In this document: piece by piece, positions 46,145-54,819 of the stretch
How positions within the stretch are numbered: the first letter of the stretch is position 1
How the letters are laid out: every line of letters begins with the position of its first letter
NCBI GenBank assembly: GCA_947453725.1
Contig: CANGHH010000002.1
Coordinates: forward strand, 1 to 64,000
Reading direction: 5' to 3'
DNA from: Betaproteobacteria bacterium
GTDB taxonomy: Bacteria; Pseudomonadota; Gammaproteobacteria; Burkholderiales; Burkholderiaceae_C
Length of the DNA stretch: 64,000 nucleotides
The notes under the pieces: model-generated
What the model was told of the DNA's origin: nothing
Databases searched by the model: none
Seen by the model: only the letters and a program-made list of their open reading frames with translations
Made by a program: the position numbers and the translations under genes

Positions 46145-47089
46145 GTGAACCTGAAAACCGGATTGAGCTCACGCACCTCGACAGACCCTGGCCGCCCGTT
46201 TTCGATCAAGCACTTGATGGCCGCCAGCAGCCTCTCGCTGGCCTCGGTTGCCGCCATGGCGACGCCCACCGTGCTGTCGATCGCAGTCGACCAACTGACG
46301 CTGCAAGCCGCTGCCGGCTGCTACCAGATGGCCGTGGCCTACGACCCGACCAACAGCCAATACTACGGCGGCGGCGGCGGCAACCCGACCTGCAACGGCA
46401 TCGTCTGGGGTGCCACTGGCAGCGTCTTGCAGAACTTCATTCCGATCAACGTGGACATACGCGGGGTCAACTACAACAGCAACACTGGCCGGATCGAGAC
46501 CCTGGGCTACGGCAGTGCCTCGGGCTACGGCAGTGCCGCGGGTTATGGGGGTCTGCGCCAGATGGGTCTGAACGGCTCGGGCCTGTACACCGGCGCCAAC
46601 AGCCTGCTGCTGGCGCAGTTGTCGGGCATCACCGATGACCAGAGTGTTGCTGCCTATGACGCCGTCCGCGACGTCTTCTACTCGACAGCCAACCAATCAC
46701 CGACCGTCAGGATCGCCAGCCACTCGACCGGGCTTGCGGTTGGCTCGATCACGCTGACCGGTCACAGTCTCAGCAACGTGATGCTAGACGCCATCGGCTA
46801 CGACGCGGTGAACGACGTGCTGGTCGAGTACGACTACGCCGCGAACCAGGCCCTGGTTTTTGGCATCGGCGGCGCCTTCATCGGCGCGTCGCAATTGTCC
46901 GGGAGCGGCTACGACCATAACTACGCCATGAGTTACACCAACGGCATGCTCTTCGTCGGCAAAGGCTCGGGCGGCGGCTACGAGGGTTTCCGGATTCTCG
47001 AGGCGGGCAGCAAGGTGCCTGAGCCGACCAGCTCAGCCCTGGTGCTGCTGGCGCTGGGTGCTGGTGTGGCCGTCCGCCGTCGCCGTTGA
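46145..47089 (+). CDS. PEP-CTERM exported protein, Gly/Tyr-rich
   Basis: About 314 residues from GTG 46145, with an export signal (MAASSLSLASVAAMA) that lies unusually far in, near residues 25-40. The mature protein is beta-rich with spaced VAYDPTNSQYY, AAYDAVRDVFYS and IGYDAVNDVLVEYD units, suggesting a propeller-like fold. A Gly/Tyr/Ser repeat sits near residue 125. The C-terminus is the sorting tail VPEPTSSALVLLALGAGVAV plus arginines. It is expected to be exported to the cell surface or matrix. Function unknown; it looks related in layout to the PEP-CTERM protein at 53405. Confidence 0.78.
   Translation: MNLKTGLSSRTSTDPGRPFSIKHLMAASSLSLASVAAMATPTVLSIAVDQLTLQAAAGCYQMAVAYDPTNSQYYGGGGGNPTCNGIVWGATGSVLQNFIPINVDIRGVNYNSNTGRIETLGYGSASGYGSAAGYGGLRQMGLNGSGLYTGANSLLLAQLSGITDDQSVAAYDAVRDVFYSTANQSPTVRIASHSTGLAVGSITLTGHSLSNVMLDAIGYDAVNDVLVEYDYAANQALVFGIGGAFIGASQLSGSGYDHNYAMSYTNGMLFVGKGSGGGYEGFRILEAGSKVPEPTSSALVLLALGAGVAVRRRR
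46505..46545 (+). repeat. 18-bp tandem repeat coding GYGSA units
   Basis: GGCTACGGCAGTGCC recurs at 46505 and 46523 and a decayed third unit follows (GGTTATGGG). It encodes GYGSASGYGSAAGYGG in the PEP-CTERM protein. Confidence 0.7.
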
Positions 47090-47167
47090 CCTGGCTGGCC
47101 GCGCAGTTCTGGTCACGCGGCCAGAACGTTCGGTTGCCGCCAGGGCCAAGAAGGCGCGGCGCCTCAG

Positions 47168-47956
47168 CCCCTCAGCGCCGCGGCCTTCTCTGCTGCGCCA
47201 GCGGCCGCTTGCCCTTCAGGTGCCGCTCGATGCCGTCGTTCAGGCTGCTGCGCAGCGCCAGCACCTCGTCGAGGTGGCCGTAGACGTTCGGGAAGCGCAG
47301 GTCCAGCTCAGGAACTCGTCGACCTGGCCCTCGGTGCCCGTGTCCACCGGCGCCTGCGCACAGGTGAAGCGTTCCTTCAGCGTCAGGCGGCCGGCGCTCT
47401 TGTCCAGCGCTTCGGCCAGCTCCAGCATCTGTTCCAGTTCGGCCACCGCGAAATGCGCGTCGTCGAGCTTGAGCTGTTCCATGAACACGCCCAGCACCTC
47501 GCGCAGCGCGGTGGGCTCGGCCTCGGCCAGCACGCTGACGAAGCCTTCCTCGTGCATGCCGTAGCGGCCGGCGCGGCCGGCGATCTGGTGCACCTCGCCG
47601 ACTTCCAGCCGTCGGTCGGCCTGGCCGTCGTACTTGGGCAGGGTGCTGAACAGCACGCGGCGGATCGGCAGGTTCAGGCCCATGCCGATGGCGTCGGTGG
47701 CGACCAGGATGTGGCTCTCGCCGCTGGCAAAACGTTCGGCCTCGCGGCGCCGCACCTCGGGCGGCAGCGCGACGTAGATCACGCTGACCGGCTGGCTCAG
47801 CAGCTGCACATGCTGCTTGCGTTCGAAATGGCGCACGGCGCAGCGTTCGCCGCACAGGCCCAGCAGGTTCTCGATGGCCGGCACCGCGTAGGCGCTGCAG
47901 ATGATGATGACTTCCCGGGCCGGCGCCGTGACGATGGCCTGCGTCCAGGCCCAGCC
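47168..47956 (-). pseudogene. Decayed 3' copy of the Suv3-like helicase gene
   Basis: The segment matches 49616-50747 of the intact helicase gene at about 97% in the parts I compared, on the same strand. It lacks the N-terminal half including Walker A and the DEAQ box. Three internal deletions account exactly for the length difference: 124 bp at TCCAGC (junction 47302-47307), 120 bp at CGCAGCGCGGT (47502-47512) and 99 bp at ACCGG (47787-47791). The 124-bp loss shifts the frame near the C-terminus. The match ends abruptly at 47956, where the MazEF promoter region begins. Confidence 0.9.
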
Positions 47957-47976
47957 TTCAACTTGTCACCTTTTCA

Positions 47977-47996
47977 TGTATAAACGCGTATATACA
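47977..47996 (+). promoter_or_regulatory. Inverted repeat upstream of mazEF
   Basis: TGTATA (47977-47982) and TATACA (47991-47996) flank an 8-base centre, 14 bases before the antitoxin start, in an AT-rich patch with TATAAA. It fits an autoregulatory site for the MazE-like antitoxin. Confidence 0.5.
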
Positions 47997-48010
47997 CCGG
48001 GAGATTCGCC

Positions 48011-48262
48011 TTGACTGAAGCCACGCTCGACATCAAGCTCTGGGGCAATAGCTTGGGCCTGCGTTTACCGTCGTCCGTGGCTCGTGCTGCTGGGCTGACC
48101 GTTGATCAGCGGGTGCGCATTTCGGTGGAAGAGGGCCGCGTCGTCATCACGCCACAGGGACACAAGCCGCTGACCCTGGCTGATCGCCTGGCTTTGTTCG
48201 ATCCTGCCGTGCATGGCGGCGAGGCCATGGCCGTTGCGCCAGTCGGGCGTGAGGCGTGGTGA
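48011..48262 (+). CDS. mazE: MazE/AbrB-type antitoxin
   Basis: An 83-residue protein from TTG 48011 with GGGAG a few bases upstream. The swapped-hairpin DNA-binding fold is seen in IKLWGNSLGLRLPSSVARAAG and VRISVEEGRVVITP. The C-terminal half (LTLADRLALFDPAVHGG) would bind and mask the toxin. Its stop overlaps the toxin start, typical of a co-translated pair. Confidence 0.88.
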   Translation: MTEATLDIKLWGNSLGLRLPSSVARAAGLTVDQRVRISVEEGRVVITPQGHKPLTLADRLALFDPAVHGGEAMAVAPVGREAW

Positions 48263-48684
48263 CGGGCAGGGGCGCGGCCCCTGCGCCTTCCCAACCAGTG
48301 GCAGGCAAGAAAGCAGCCTCCAGGTCCTGGGTGCCTGAACGTCAAGATGTGATCTGGATGGATTGCAATCCTCAGGCCGGCGGCGAGATGCTCGACCTGC
48401 ATCCGATGCTGGTGCTCTCGCCCGCCACGTTCAACGCCCGGACGGGCCTTGTCATCGGTTTGCCCATGACGACGGCTGCCTACAACGCCACCAACCCATT
48501 TGCCCTGGCCGTGGGCTCTGCGGGCGGGCGCAAGGCAGGCCAGACCAGTTACGTGTTGTGCCACCAGCCCAAGTCCTTCGACTGGCGGGCGCGTGGTGCA
48601 AAACCCCATCCCAACGGCAAGTTGGCAGACCCTGCTTTTGCTCAGGCTTGCTCGGTGTTGAACCAAATCATAGGCGTCGAATAG
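48259..48684 (+). CDS. mazF: MazF/PemK-type mRNA endoribonuclease toxin
   Basis: A 141-residue toxin starting at GTG 48259 (GTGA overlap) or GTG 48256. The MazF core is WVPERQDVIWMDCNPQAGGE, HPMLVLSPATFNARTGLVIG and LPMTTAAYN, with the late CHQPKSFDWRARG segment. A leading extension of about 28 residues before the core is unusual, so translation might begin later. It cleaves RNA at short sequences when the antitoxin is degraded. It appears intact. Confidence 0.87.
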   Translation: MTGRGAAPAPSQPVAGKKAASRSWVPERQDVIWMDCNPQAGGEMLDLHPMLVLSPATFNARTGLVIGLPMTTAAYNATNPFALAVGSAGGRKAGQTSYVLCHQPKSFDWRARGAKPHPNGKLADPAFAQACSVLNQIIGVE

Positions 48685-48843
48685 ACGAGGCCAGCAGCAC
48701 TTCGATAGCGCAGTTCGGTAGTCGGCTTTGAGCGTCGAAATCGATGGCACGAAGGACGGCACCCGACCCGTTGGAGTCACTCGACTTGCGACCCCGAAGG
48801 AGACACTCGTGTCGACGATCGATGCGCCGCCTCAGGTGCCGCT

Positions 48844-49242
48844 TCACGGCGCAATGACATCGAGCGTCGGGAAGTAGGTCTTGAAACGGTTGGCGTCCCG
48901 CGTCAGCAAGGGCCAACCCTCGACAGCGGCATGGGCTCCGATGAAAAAGTCGGGCAGTACCTGCCCCTTGCTGCCGCCGCGCCGGCGGTATAGCGCGTAG
49001 GCCCTGGCTGCCAGGAAGAGGGCTGGCCGAGGAATCTCGCGCAGTTCCAGCGCCATGGTGAGCACCACGTCGTCCAGGGCTTCAAGCGTCGAGAAAGACA
49101 ACGACATCTCCGCGTAGATGACCGGGTTGATGGCCAAGGCATGCAGCTTGGCCTGGGCGCGTAACTGCGCTATGGACCAGTCGGCCCATTGCGGATCGTT
49201 CTGCAACACGTCCACCAGGACGTTGGTATCCACCAGCAACAT
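48844..49242 (-). CDS. vapC: VapC-type PIN-domain toxin
   Basis: About 132 residues from ATG 49242, which overlaps the VapB stop by one base (TGATG); a TTG one codon earlier is an alternative. The PIN acidic residues are visible in LLVDTNVLVDVL, NPVIYAEMS and VLPDFFIGAHA, with LLTRDANRFKTYFP at the end. It is a tRNA/rRNA-targeting ribonuclease by family. It converges on mazF with a 159-base gap. Confidence 0.92.
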   Translation of the reverse strand: MLLVDTNVLVDVLQNDPQWADWSIAQLRAQAKLHALAINPVIYAEMSLSFSTLEALDDVVLTMALELREIPRPALFLAARAYALYRRRGGSKGQVLPDFFIGAHAAVEGWPLLTRDANRFKTYFPTLDVIAP

Positions 49243-49490
49243 CAATCGTCGGCGCGCAGCAGCTTCATCAATGCATCGGTCTGCCAGGGGATGTCAGCCC
49301 GACCGCGAACCGCATCGAAACGGTCGCGTGTCGGGTTGCGCGCGCGTGCGGAGGGCCGTGCTGGGTGGAGAACCACTTCGCCGGCCGCGTTCACCGAGAA
49401 CTCCACCGATGCGCCTGGCACCAACTGCATCGCATCGCGGATGCGCTTGGGAATAGTGACCTGTCCCTTGCTGGTCAGCGTCGTCGCCAT
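49242..49490 (-). CDS. vapB: VapB/AbrB-type antitoxin
   Basis: An 82-residue protein whose N-terminus MATTLTSKGQVTIPKRIRDA is the classic AbrB/SpoVT DNA-binding hairpin. The C-terminal segment RGRADIPWQTDALMKLLRAD would bind VapC. Overlap with vapC shows co-translation. A probable self-regulatory dyad lies just upstream. Confidence 0.92.
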   Translation of the reverse strand: MATTLTSKGQVTIPKRIRDAMQLVPGASVEFSVNAAGEVVLHPARPSARARNPTRDRFDAVRGRADIPWQTDALMKLLRADD

Positions 49491-49508
49491 GCACGCTCTC
49501 CTTGAGTG

Positions 49509-49530
49509 TTACCGATGGACGTCATGGTAA
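49509..49530 (-). promoter_or_regulatory. Inverted repeat upstream of vapB
   Basis: TTACC (49509-49513) and GGTAA (49526-49530) form a dyad with further offset pairing (GATG/CAT) 18 bases before the vapB start. Probable operator. Confidence 0.45.
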
Positions 49531-49619
49531 TACATCCAAGGCTGGGCAGGGCTTCCACCGACCTGCCGAACGGCTGCTGTCGCTTTGACCGACCGTCTCC
49601 TGATGGCCACTCGCACCCC

Positions 49620-51845
49620 TCAGCGCCGCGGCCTTCTCTGCTGCGCCAGCGGGCGCTTGCCTTTCAGGTGCCGCTCGATGCCGTCGTTCAGGCTGCTGCG
49701 CAGCGCCAGCACCTCGTCGAGGTGGCCGTAGACGTTCGGGAAGCGCAGATCCAGCCACAGCCACAGCGTGCAGGCGCGCAGCGCCTGCTCCATGCGGTCC
49801 AGGCGGCTGTGGCCGTCCACGGCGTCCAGGAACCAGGGCTTGCCGGCGCGGCCGGCCACGGCGTGGTTGTGGCTCCAGCTCAGGAACTCGTCGACCTGGC
49901 CTTCGGTGCGCGTGTCCACCGGCGCTTGCGCATAGGTGAAACGCTCCTTCAGCGTCAGTCGGCCGGCGCTCTTGTCCAGGGCTTCGGCCAGCTCCAGCAT
50001 CTGCTCCAGTTCGGCCACGGCGAAGTGGGCGTCGTCGAGCTTGAGCTGTTCCATGAACACGCCCAGCACCTCGCGCAGCGCGGTCTTGTTCAGGCGCTGC
50101 GAGATGGTGTCGATGTGCCAGCCGTTGGGCGCCACCGGGGCCTTGAAATCGACCGGCGCCTCGGGTGTGCGCGGCAGCAGGTCTTTCAGGATTCGCAGCG
50201 CGGTGGGCTCGGCCTCGGCCAGCACGCTGACGAAGCCTTCCTCGTGCATGCCGTAGCGGCCGGCGCGGCCGGCGATCTGGTGCACCTCGCCGACTTCCAG
50301 CCGGCGGTCGGCCTGGCCGTCGTACTTGGTCAGGGTGCTGAAGAGCACGCGGCGGATCGGCAGGTTCAGGCCCATGCCGATGGCGTCGGTGGCGACCAGG
50401 ATGTGGCTCTCGCCGCTGGCAAAACGTTCGGCTTCTCGGCGCCGCACCTCGGGCGGCAGCGCGCCGTAGATCACGCTGACCGGGTGGCCGCCGGCGGCGA
50501 TCTGGTCGCGCAGCATCAGCACGTCGCGCCGGCTGAAGGCCACCACCGCGTCGCCGAGCTTCAGCGCGGTGATCGGCACCGGCTGGCTCAGCAGTTGCAC
50601 ATGCTGCTTGCGTTCGAAATGGCGCACGGCGCAGCGTTCGCCGCACAGGCCGAGCAGGTTCTCGATGGCCGGCACCGCGTAGGCGCTGCAGATGATGATG
50701 ACTTCCCGGGCCGGCACCGCGACGATGGCCTGCGTCCAGGCCCAGCCGCGCGCCTTGTCGAAAATCATCTGCGCTTCGTCGATCACCGCCACGTCGATCG
50801 GCGTGTTGGTGCCCACCATTTCGATGGTGCTGCTGACCACGCGCGCGCCGTCGGCCGGCACGTTCTCTTCGCCGGTCAGCAGGCTGCAGGGCACGCCGTT
50901 GGCGACCAGCCGGTCGCGCCCTTCGAGCGCCAGCAGGCGCAGCGGCGCCAGGTAGGCGCCGTCCATCGCCTGCGCCAGGCGCTGGAAAGCGGCGTAGGTC
51001 TTGCCGCTGTTCGGCGGACCGACGTAGAGCGTCACCTGGCGGTCCAGCCGGCGGGCTTTCTGGAAGGTGTCGGGGTAGCCCTGGAAGGCCAGCTCGCTGT
51101 TCAGGCCCTCCAGCGTGTCCAGCTCGGTGGACGCATGCTCCCAGCGCTCCTGCGCGCGGCTGCAGGCCGCCAGCAGCTCGGGCAGGGCTTGCGGCAGCGC
51201 GCACTCGCTCTGCAGGCGTGGCAGCAGGCTGGCCAGGTGTCGCGCCTTGTGCTGCAGGCTGCGCTGCACCAGGCCGTTCAGGTGGGCGACGAGTTCGGCG
51301 GCGTGCGGGTAGGCCACCGGCGCGCCGACCGCCGCGCGCAGCGCGGCTTCGTCGCCGCTGCGGTACCAGGCCCAGATGGCCTCGGCGTCGACCGGCACGC
51401 GGAAGATCACCGGCACCCGCCAGTCGGCCTGGGCCAGCGTCAGCGCGTGGCTGATGACACGCGTCCACTGCCCGGCGTGGCGGGCGATGCCCAGGCGCTG
51501 CAGCACATTGCCGCGCTCGATCATCAGCGGCCGGCCTTCGGACCCGTTGCCGACGGCGTCCAGGTGGGCCAGCGCGCTGTCGATCAGCCGCGGCTCGATC
51601 CAGCGGCTGGGCCGCGCGCCCGAGACGGCTTTCTGCAGCAGGATGAAGCCCAGCTTGTCGAGGTGGTCTTCGAAACCGGGGCTGTTCTCGGCGATGTAAT
51701 CGGCCGGTTTGACGACCTGCGGCAGCACGTAGGCGGCCTGGCGGATGCGCCCCATCTGCAGCTTGGTGATGTGGGGCGGCACGCGCTTGCCGTGGGCCGT
51801 GCGGGGCAGGTTGAAGTGTTCGGTGGGGGCAGTGCTGGTGTTCAA
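49620..51845 (-). CDS. Suv3-like DExH-box RNA helicase
   Basis: A 741-residue helicase. Walker A is VGPPNSGKTYAAF, the DExH-type box is VAVIDEAQMIFD, and motifs V and VI are LVATDAIGMGLNLP and HQIAGRAGRYG. The C-terminal region with DLRFPNVYGHLDEVL matches Suv3/ATP-dependent RNA helicases found in some bacteria and mitochondria, where they assist RNA decay. It is intact and divergent from dbpA (65-base gap). A second truncated copy of its 3' half sits 1.7 kb downstream beyond two toxin-antitoxin pairs. Confidence 0.9.
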   Translation of the reverse strand: MNTSTAPTEHFNLPRTAHGKRVPPHITKLQMGRIRQAAYVLPQVVKPADYIAENSPGFEDHLDKLGFILLQKAVSGARPSRWIEPRLIDSALAHLDAVGNGSEGRPLMIERGNVLQRLGIARHAGQWTRVISHALTLAQADWRVPVIFRVPVDAEAIWAWYRSGDEAALRAAVGAPVAYPHAAELVAHLNGLVQRSLQHKARHLASLLPRLQSECALPQALPELLAACSRAQERWEHASTELDTLEGLNSELAFQGYPDTFQKARRLDRQVTLYVGPPNSGKTYAAFQRLAQAMDGAYLAPLRLLALEGRDRLVANGVPCSLLTGEENVPADGARVVSSTIEMVGTNTPIDVAVIDEAQMIFDKARGWAWTQAIVAVPAREVIIICSAYAVPAIENLLGLCGERCAVRHFERKQHVQLLSQPVPITALKLGDAVVAFSRRDVLMLRDQIAAGGHPVSVIYGALPPEVRRREAERFASGESHILVATDAIGMGLNLPIRRVLFSTLTKYDGQADRRLEVGEVHQIAGRAGRYGMHEEGFVSVLAEAEPTALRILKDLLPRTPEAPVDFKAPVAPNGWHIDTISQRLNKTALREVLGVFMEQLKLDDAHFAVAELEQMLELAEALDKSAGRLTLKERFTYAQAPVDTRTEGQVDEFLSWSHNHAVAGRAGKPWFLDAVDGHSRLDRMEQALRACTLWLWLDLRFPNVYGHLDEVLALRSSLNDGIERHLKGKRPLAQQRRPRR

Positions 51846-51910
51846 AGGAGGGTCTCGAGGCCGGGAAACGTGGCCGTCGGATGGCCAACCACAAGTCCCG
51901 ATAATCGCTC

Positions 51911-53338
51911 ATGAACGCGACAACCGCCAATCCGGGCCCGGGCACGCCCGCCGCCGACTCGCCGTCGGCCAATTTCTCCAGCTTGCCGCTGGCCCCCCAC
52001 ACGCTGCAGAACCTGGCCCGCCTGGGCTACAGCAGCATGACGCCCATCCAGGCCGCCAGCCTGCCGCTGGCCCTGGCCGGGCACGACCTGATCGCCCAGG
52101 CCAAGACCGGCAGCGGCAAGACGGCGGCCTTCGCGCTGGCCCTGCTGGCCAACCTGAACGTGCGCCGCTTCGCGGTGCAGGCGCTGGTGCTCTGCCCGAC
52201 GCGTGAACTGGCCGAGCAGGTCACGCAGGAATTGCGTCGGCTGGCTGCCGCCGAGGACAACGTCAAGGTGCTGACGCTGTGCGGCGGCTCGCCGATCGCG
52301 CCGCAGTCGCTGAGCCTGGAACACGGCGCGCACATCGTCGTCGGCACGCCGGGCCGCCTGATGGACCACCTGGAGCGCGGCAGCCTGCAGCTGGACGCGC
52401 TGAACACCCTGGTGCTCGACGAGGCCGACCGCATGCTGGACATGGGCTTCTTCGACGACATCGCGACCGTCGCCAGGCAATGTCCGAAGCAGCGCCAGAC
52501 GCTGCTGTTTTCGGCCACCTACCCCGATGGCATCACCAAGCTGGCGGCCGCCTTCATGCGCGAGCCGAAGGAAGTGAAGCTGCTGGCGGCGCACACCAGC
52601 AGCAAGATCCGCCAGCGCTTCTACGAGGTGACCGAGGCGCAGCGCCTGCACACCGTGGGCCTGCTGCTGGCGCATTACCGCCCGGTCAGCACGCTGGCCT
52701 TCTGCAACACCAAGCAGCAGTGCCGTGACCTCGTGGCCGTGCTGCAGGCCGAAGGCTATGCCGCGCTGGAACTGCACGGCGACCTGGACCAGCGCGACCG
52801 CGATCAGGTGCTGGTGCGCTTCGCCAACCGCAGCACCAGTGTGCTGGTGGCCACCGACATCGCGGCTCGCGGACTCGACATCACGCAGCTGGAAGCGGTG
52901 ATCAACGTCGACATCACGCCCGACGCCGACACCCACATCCACCGCATCGGCCGCACCGGCCGCGCCGACGAGGAAGGCTGGGCCTTCAGCCTGGCCAGCG
53001 TCGACGAGATGGGCCCGGTCGGCCGGATCGAGCAGGCCGGCCACTTCGTCAGCGATTGGCAGCCGCTCGCCAGCCTGACGCCGGCCAGCAAGGCGCCGTT
53101 GCTGCCGCCAATGCAGACCATCCAGATCCTGGGCGGGCGCAAGGAAAAGATCCGCCCCGGCGACGTGCTGGGCGCGCTGACCAAAGACCTGGGTTTCGTC
53201 GGCGCGCAGATCGGCAAGATCAACGTCAACGAGTTCAGCACCTACGTGGCCGTGGCCCGGGAGATCGCGCCGGCCGTGCTGCACAAGCTGTCCACGGCCA
53301 AGGTCAAGGGCAAGACGGTGAAGGTTCGGCTGCTGTAG
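51911..53338 (+). CDS. dbpA: DEAD-box RNA helicase DbpA
   Basis: A 475-residue helicase with Q motif LARLGYSSMTPIQ, Walker A AKTGSGKT, DEAD in LVLDEADRMLD, SAT, and HIHRIGRTGR. The last 75 residues (RKEKIRPGDVLGALTKDLGF to VKVRLL) form the DbpA RNA-binding domain. That domain anchors the enzyme to 23S rRNA hairpin 92 during large-subunit assembly. It ends at a good terminator. Confidence 0.95.
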   Translation: MNATTANPGPGTPAADSPSANFSSLPLAPHTLQNLARLGYSSMTPIQAASLPLALAGHDLIAQAKTGSGKTAAFALALLANLNVRRFAVQALVLCPTRELAEQVTQELRRLAAAEDNVKVLTLCGGSPIAPQSLSLEHGAHIVVGTPGRLMDHLERGSLQLDALNTLVLDEADRMLDMGFFDDIATVARQCPKQRQTLLFSATYPDGITKLAAAFMREPKEVKLLAAHTSSKIRQRFYEVTEAQRLHTVGLLLAHYRPVSTLAFCNTKQQCRDLVAVLQAEGYAALELHGDLDQRDRDQVLVRFANRSTSVLVATDIAARGLDITQLEAVINVDITPDADTHIHRIGRTGRADEEGWAFSLASVDEMGPVGRIEQAGHFVSDWQPLASLTPASKAPLLPPMQTIQILGGRKEKIRPGDVLGALTKDLGFVGAQIGKINVNEFSTYVAVAREIAPAVLHKLSTAKVKGKTVKVRLL

Positions 53339-53352
53339 TCCGGCCATGAAAA

Positions 53353-53380
53353 AAGGCGCCCCTGTTGCCAGAGGCGCCTT
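53353..53380. terminator. Rho-independent terminator, likely bidirectional
   Basis: AAGGCGCC (53353-53360) pairs with GGCGCCTT (53373-53380) over a 12-base loop. It is preceded by A residues and followed by TTCTT-like bases, between the convergent dbpA and PEP-CTERM genes. It can serve both. Confidence 0.8.
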
Positions 53381-53404
53381 CTTGCGCGAAGCCGGGCAGT
53401 CCGC

Positions 53405-54313
53405 TCAGGCGCGGCGGCGGGCGGACACGCCGGCCAGGGCCAGGGCCGCACCCACCAGGGCCAGCGAGGTCGGCTCGGGCACGTTACTCGGGTTCACGCT
53501 GGCCAGGCCTGCGATGGCGTAGGTGCGCAGGCTGCTGCCGCTGCCCGAGTTCCAGTCGTAGTAGTAGAGCATGTTGTTGGCGTAGGTCATGCCAGCGGTC
53601 AGGCCGTCCAGGCCCAGTGCATAGGTCTCCTGCAACGCGCCGCTGGTCAGGTCGTAGCGGCGCACCGAGGCGCCGGCAACGTAGTCCAGCACCCAGATGG
53701 CGCCATGGTCGGTATCGACGGCGAAGTCGGCGATGCCCAGGCCGCCGCCCAGCGACAAGGTCGTCGTCGTGATGTCGGGCGCGCCGATCGCCGAGATGCG
53801 GATCTGGTTCAGATTGCTGTTGCTGTAGCCGGTGGTGATGTTGGTGCGGTACAGCAGGCCGTTGCGCACGTCGATCGGGTAGCCACCGTAGGCCGCGATC
53901 TCGTTGGACAGTGCCACGGCTGCACCCGCGGCCTTGCCGATGCTGTAGAGGTCCAGCGCGGTGCTGTTGCCGGTGTAGTCGCTGAAGTAGTAGTGGCCGG
54001 CGTCGGCGGCCACCGAGGTGGTGTGGTTGGCGGTGGTGGATCCGTAAGCGGGGATGGCGCCGATGGTGCGCGTGCCCAGCACCTGGCCTGTCAGGTCGGT
54101 GCGCACGATGTTGTTCGCCGACTGCTGGATGAAGAGCAATTCGTTGGCGCTGCTGTCGTAGCCCATACCCTGCGGGTTGAAGTTCGAGTTGCCGACGGCC
54201 AGCGCATTGCCCAATGCATAGGTGTTCGTGAGGCTGACGGTGGCCGCCAAGGCTTGCGTGCCGGACAGGCTGAACAGGGCAAAGGCGCTGGCACTCAGGA
54301 AATGCTTGGACAA
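53405..54313 (-). CDS. PEP-CTERM exported protein, beta-propeller-like
   Basis: A 302-residue protein; TTG 54313 is the only start that precedes the signal peptide (ALFSLSGTQALAA). The mature part has repeated strands with GYDSSANELLFIQ, DVRNGLLYRTN, AVDTDHGAIWVLDY and TYANNMLYYYDW, suggesting a propeller. The C-terminus is the sorting tail VPEPTSLALVGAALALAG plus arginines. Predicted to be exported and exosortase-processed; function unknown. Confidence 0.8.
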   Translation of the reverse strand: MSKHFLSASAFALFSLSGTQALAATVSLTNTYALGNALAVGNSNFNPQGMGYDSSANELLFIQQSANNIVRTDLTGQVLGTRTIGAIPAYGSTTANHTTSVAADAGHYYFSDYTGNSTALDLYSIGKAAGAAVALSNEIAAYGGYPIDVRNGLLYRTNITTGYSNSNLNQIRISAIGAPDITTTTLSLGGGLGIADFAVDTDHGAIWVLDYVAGASVRRYDLTSGALQETYALGLDGLTAGMTYANNMLYYYDWNSGSGSSLRTYAIAGLASVNPSNVPEPTSLALVGAALALAGVSARRRA

Positions 54314-54585
54314 GTTGGACTCGATTCTGTTTTCGGAAGGGGTGAGAGATCCCTGTGGGCCCGCCGTGAACGGTGATGTCCCGAGGAGTGGTGTAAGTCG
54401 TCAACCCGGACAGGTCGAGATTCACATGCTCAGCGTGGCACTGTCGACGTCCGAGTCGGCGCAGTATCGCCGAGGGTGCGCAGGCACTGGTTCACGACCG
54501 CACCGGACGGCACCCGCCGCCGGATGTGAGGCGGGCCGACAAAGGGCAGCCGGCGCTGCGCCGCTCTGCCCCCGGCCCGTTGGGC

Positions 54586-54750
54586 CTACTTCCCGCCGTT
54601 CATCTTCAGCATCAGCCGCAGGTATTCCAGCTCGGCGTGCAGGGTCCGCATCTGCTCGCGCAGCGCTTCCCAGTCTTGCAGTTGCTGCGCCGCGCGGGCG
54701 GTGAAGGGGGGCAGTTCGCGGGGGGTGTTTTTCGGGTCCATGGTCGCCAT
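54586..54750 (-). CDS. Small coiled-coil protein downstream of the radical SAM gene
   Basis: A 54-residue protein (ATG 54750, or ATG 54741). The main part, FTARAAQQLQDWEALREQM and LHAELEYLRLMLKMN, has heptad-like leucines and is expected to form a coiled coil. It lies 69 bases after the radical SAM stop on the same strand and may be co-transcribed. No function known; coding status is likely but not certain. Confidence 0.5.
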   Translation of the reverse strand: MATMDPKNTPRELPPFTARAAQQLQDWEALREQMRTLHAELEYLRLMLKMNGGK

Positions 54751-54819
54751 CTTTTCGCCGCCCGGTCGCCCGGTCAATCCCCGGCTTGCGGGCCCGCAGA
54801 TGCGGGGTGCGCGCCCTGA

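Noticed and set aside
47240..47884. A functional short helicase
   Set aside because: The frame lacks the ATP-binding motifs and is frameshifted by the 124-bp deletion. It is the decayed copy of the gene at 49620.
54422..54585. Additional small gene between the PEP-CTERM and coiled-coil genes
   Set aside because: Frames here are short mirror frames with no ribosome site.
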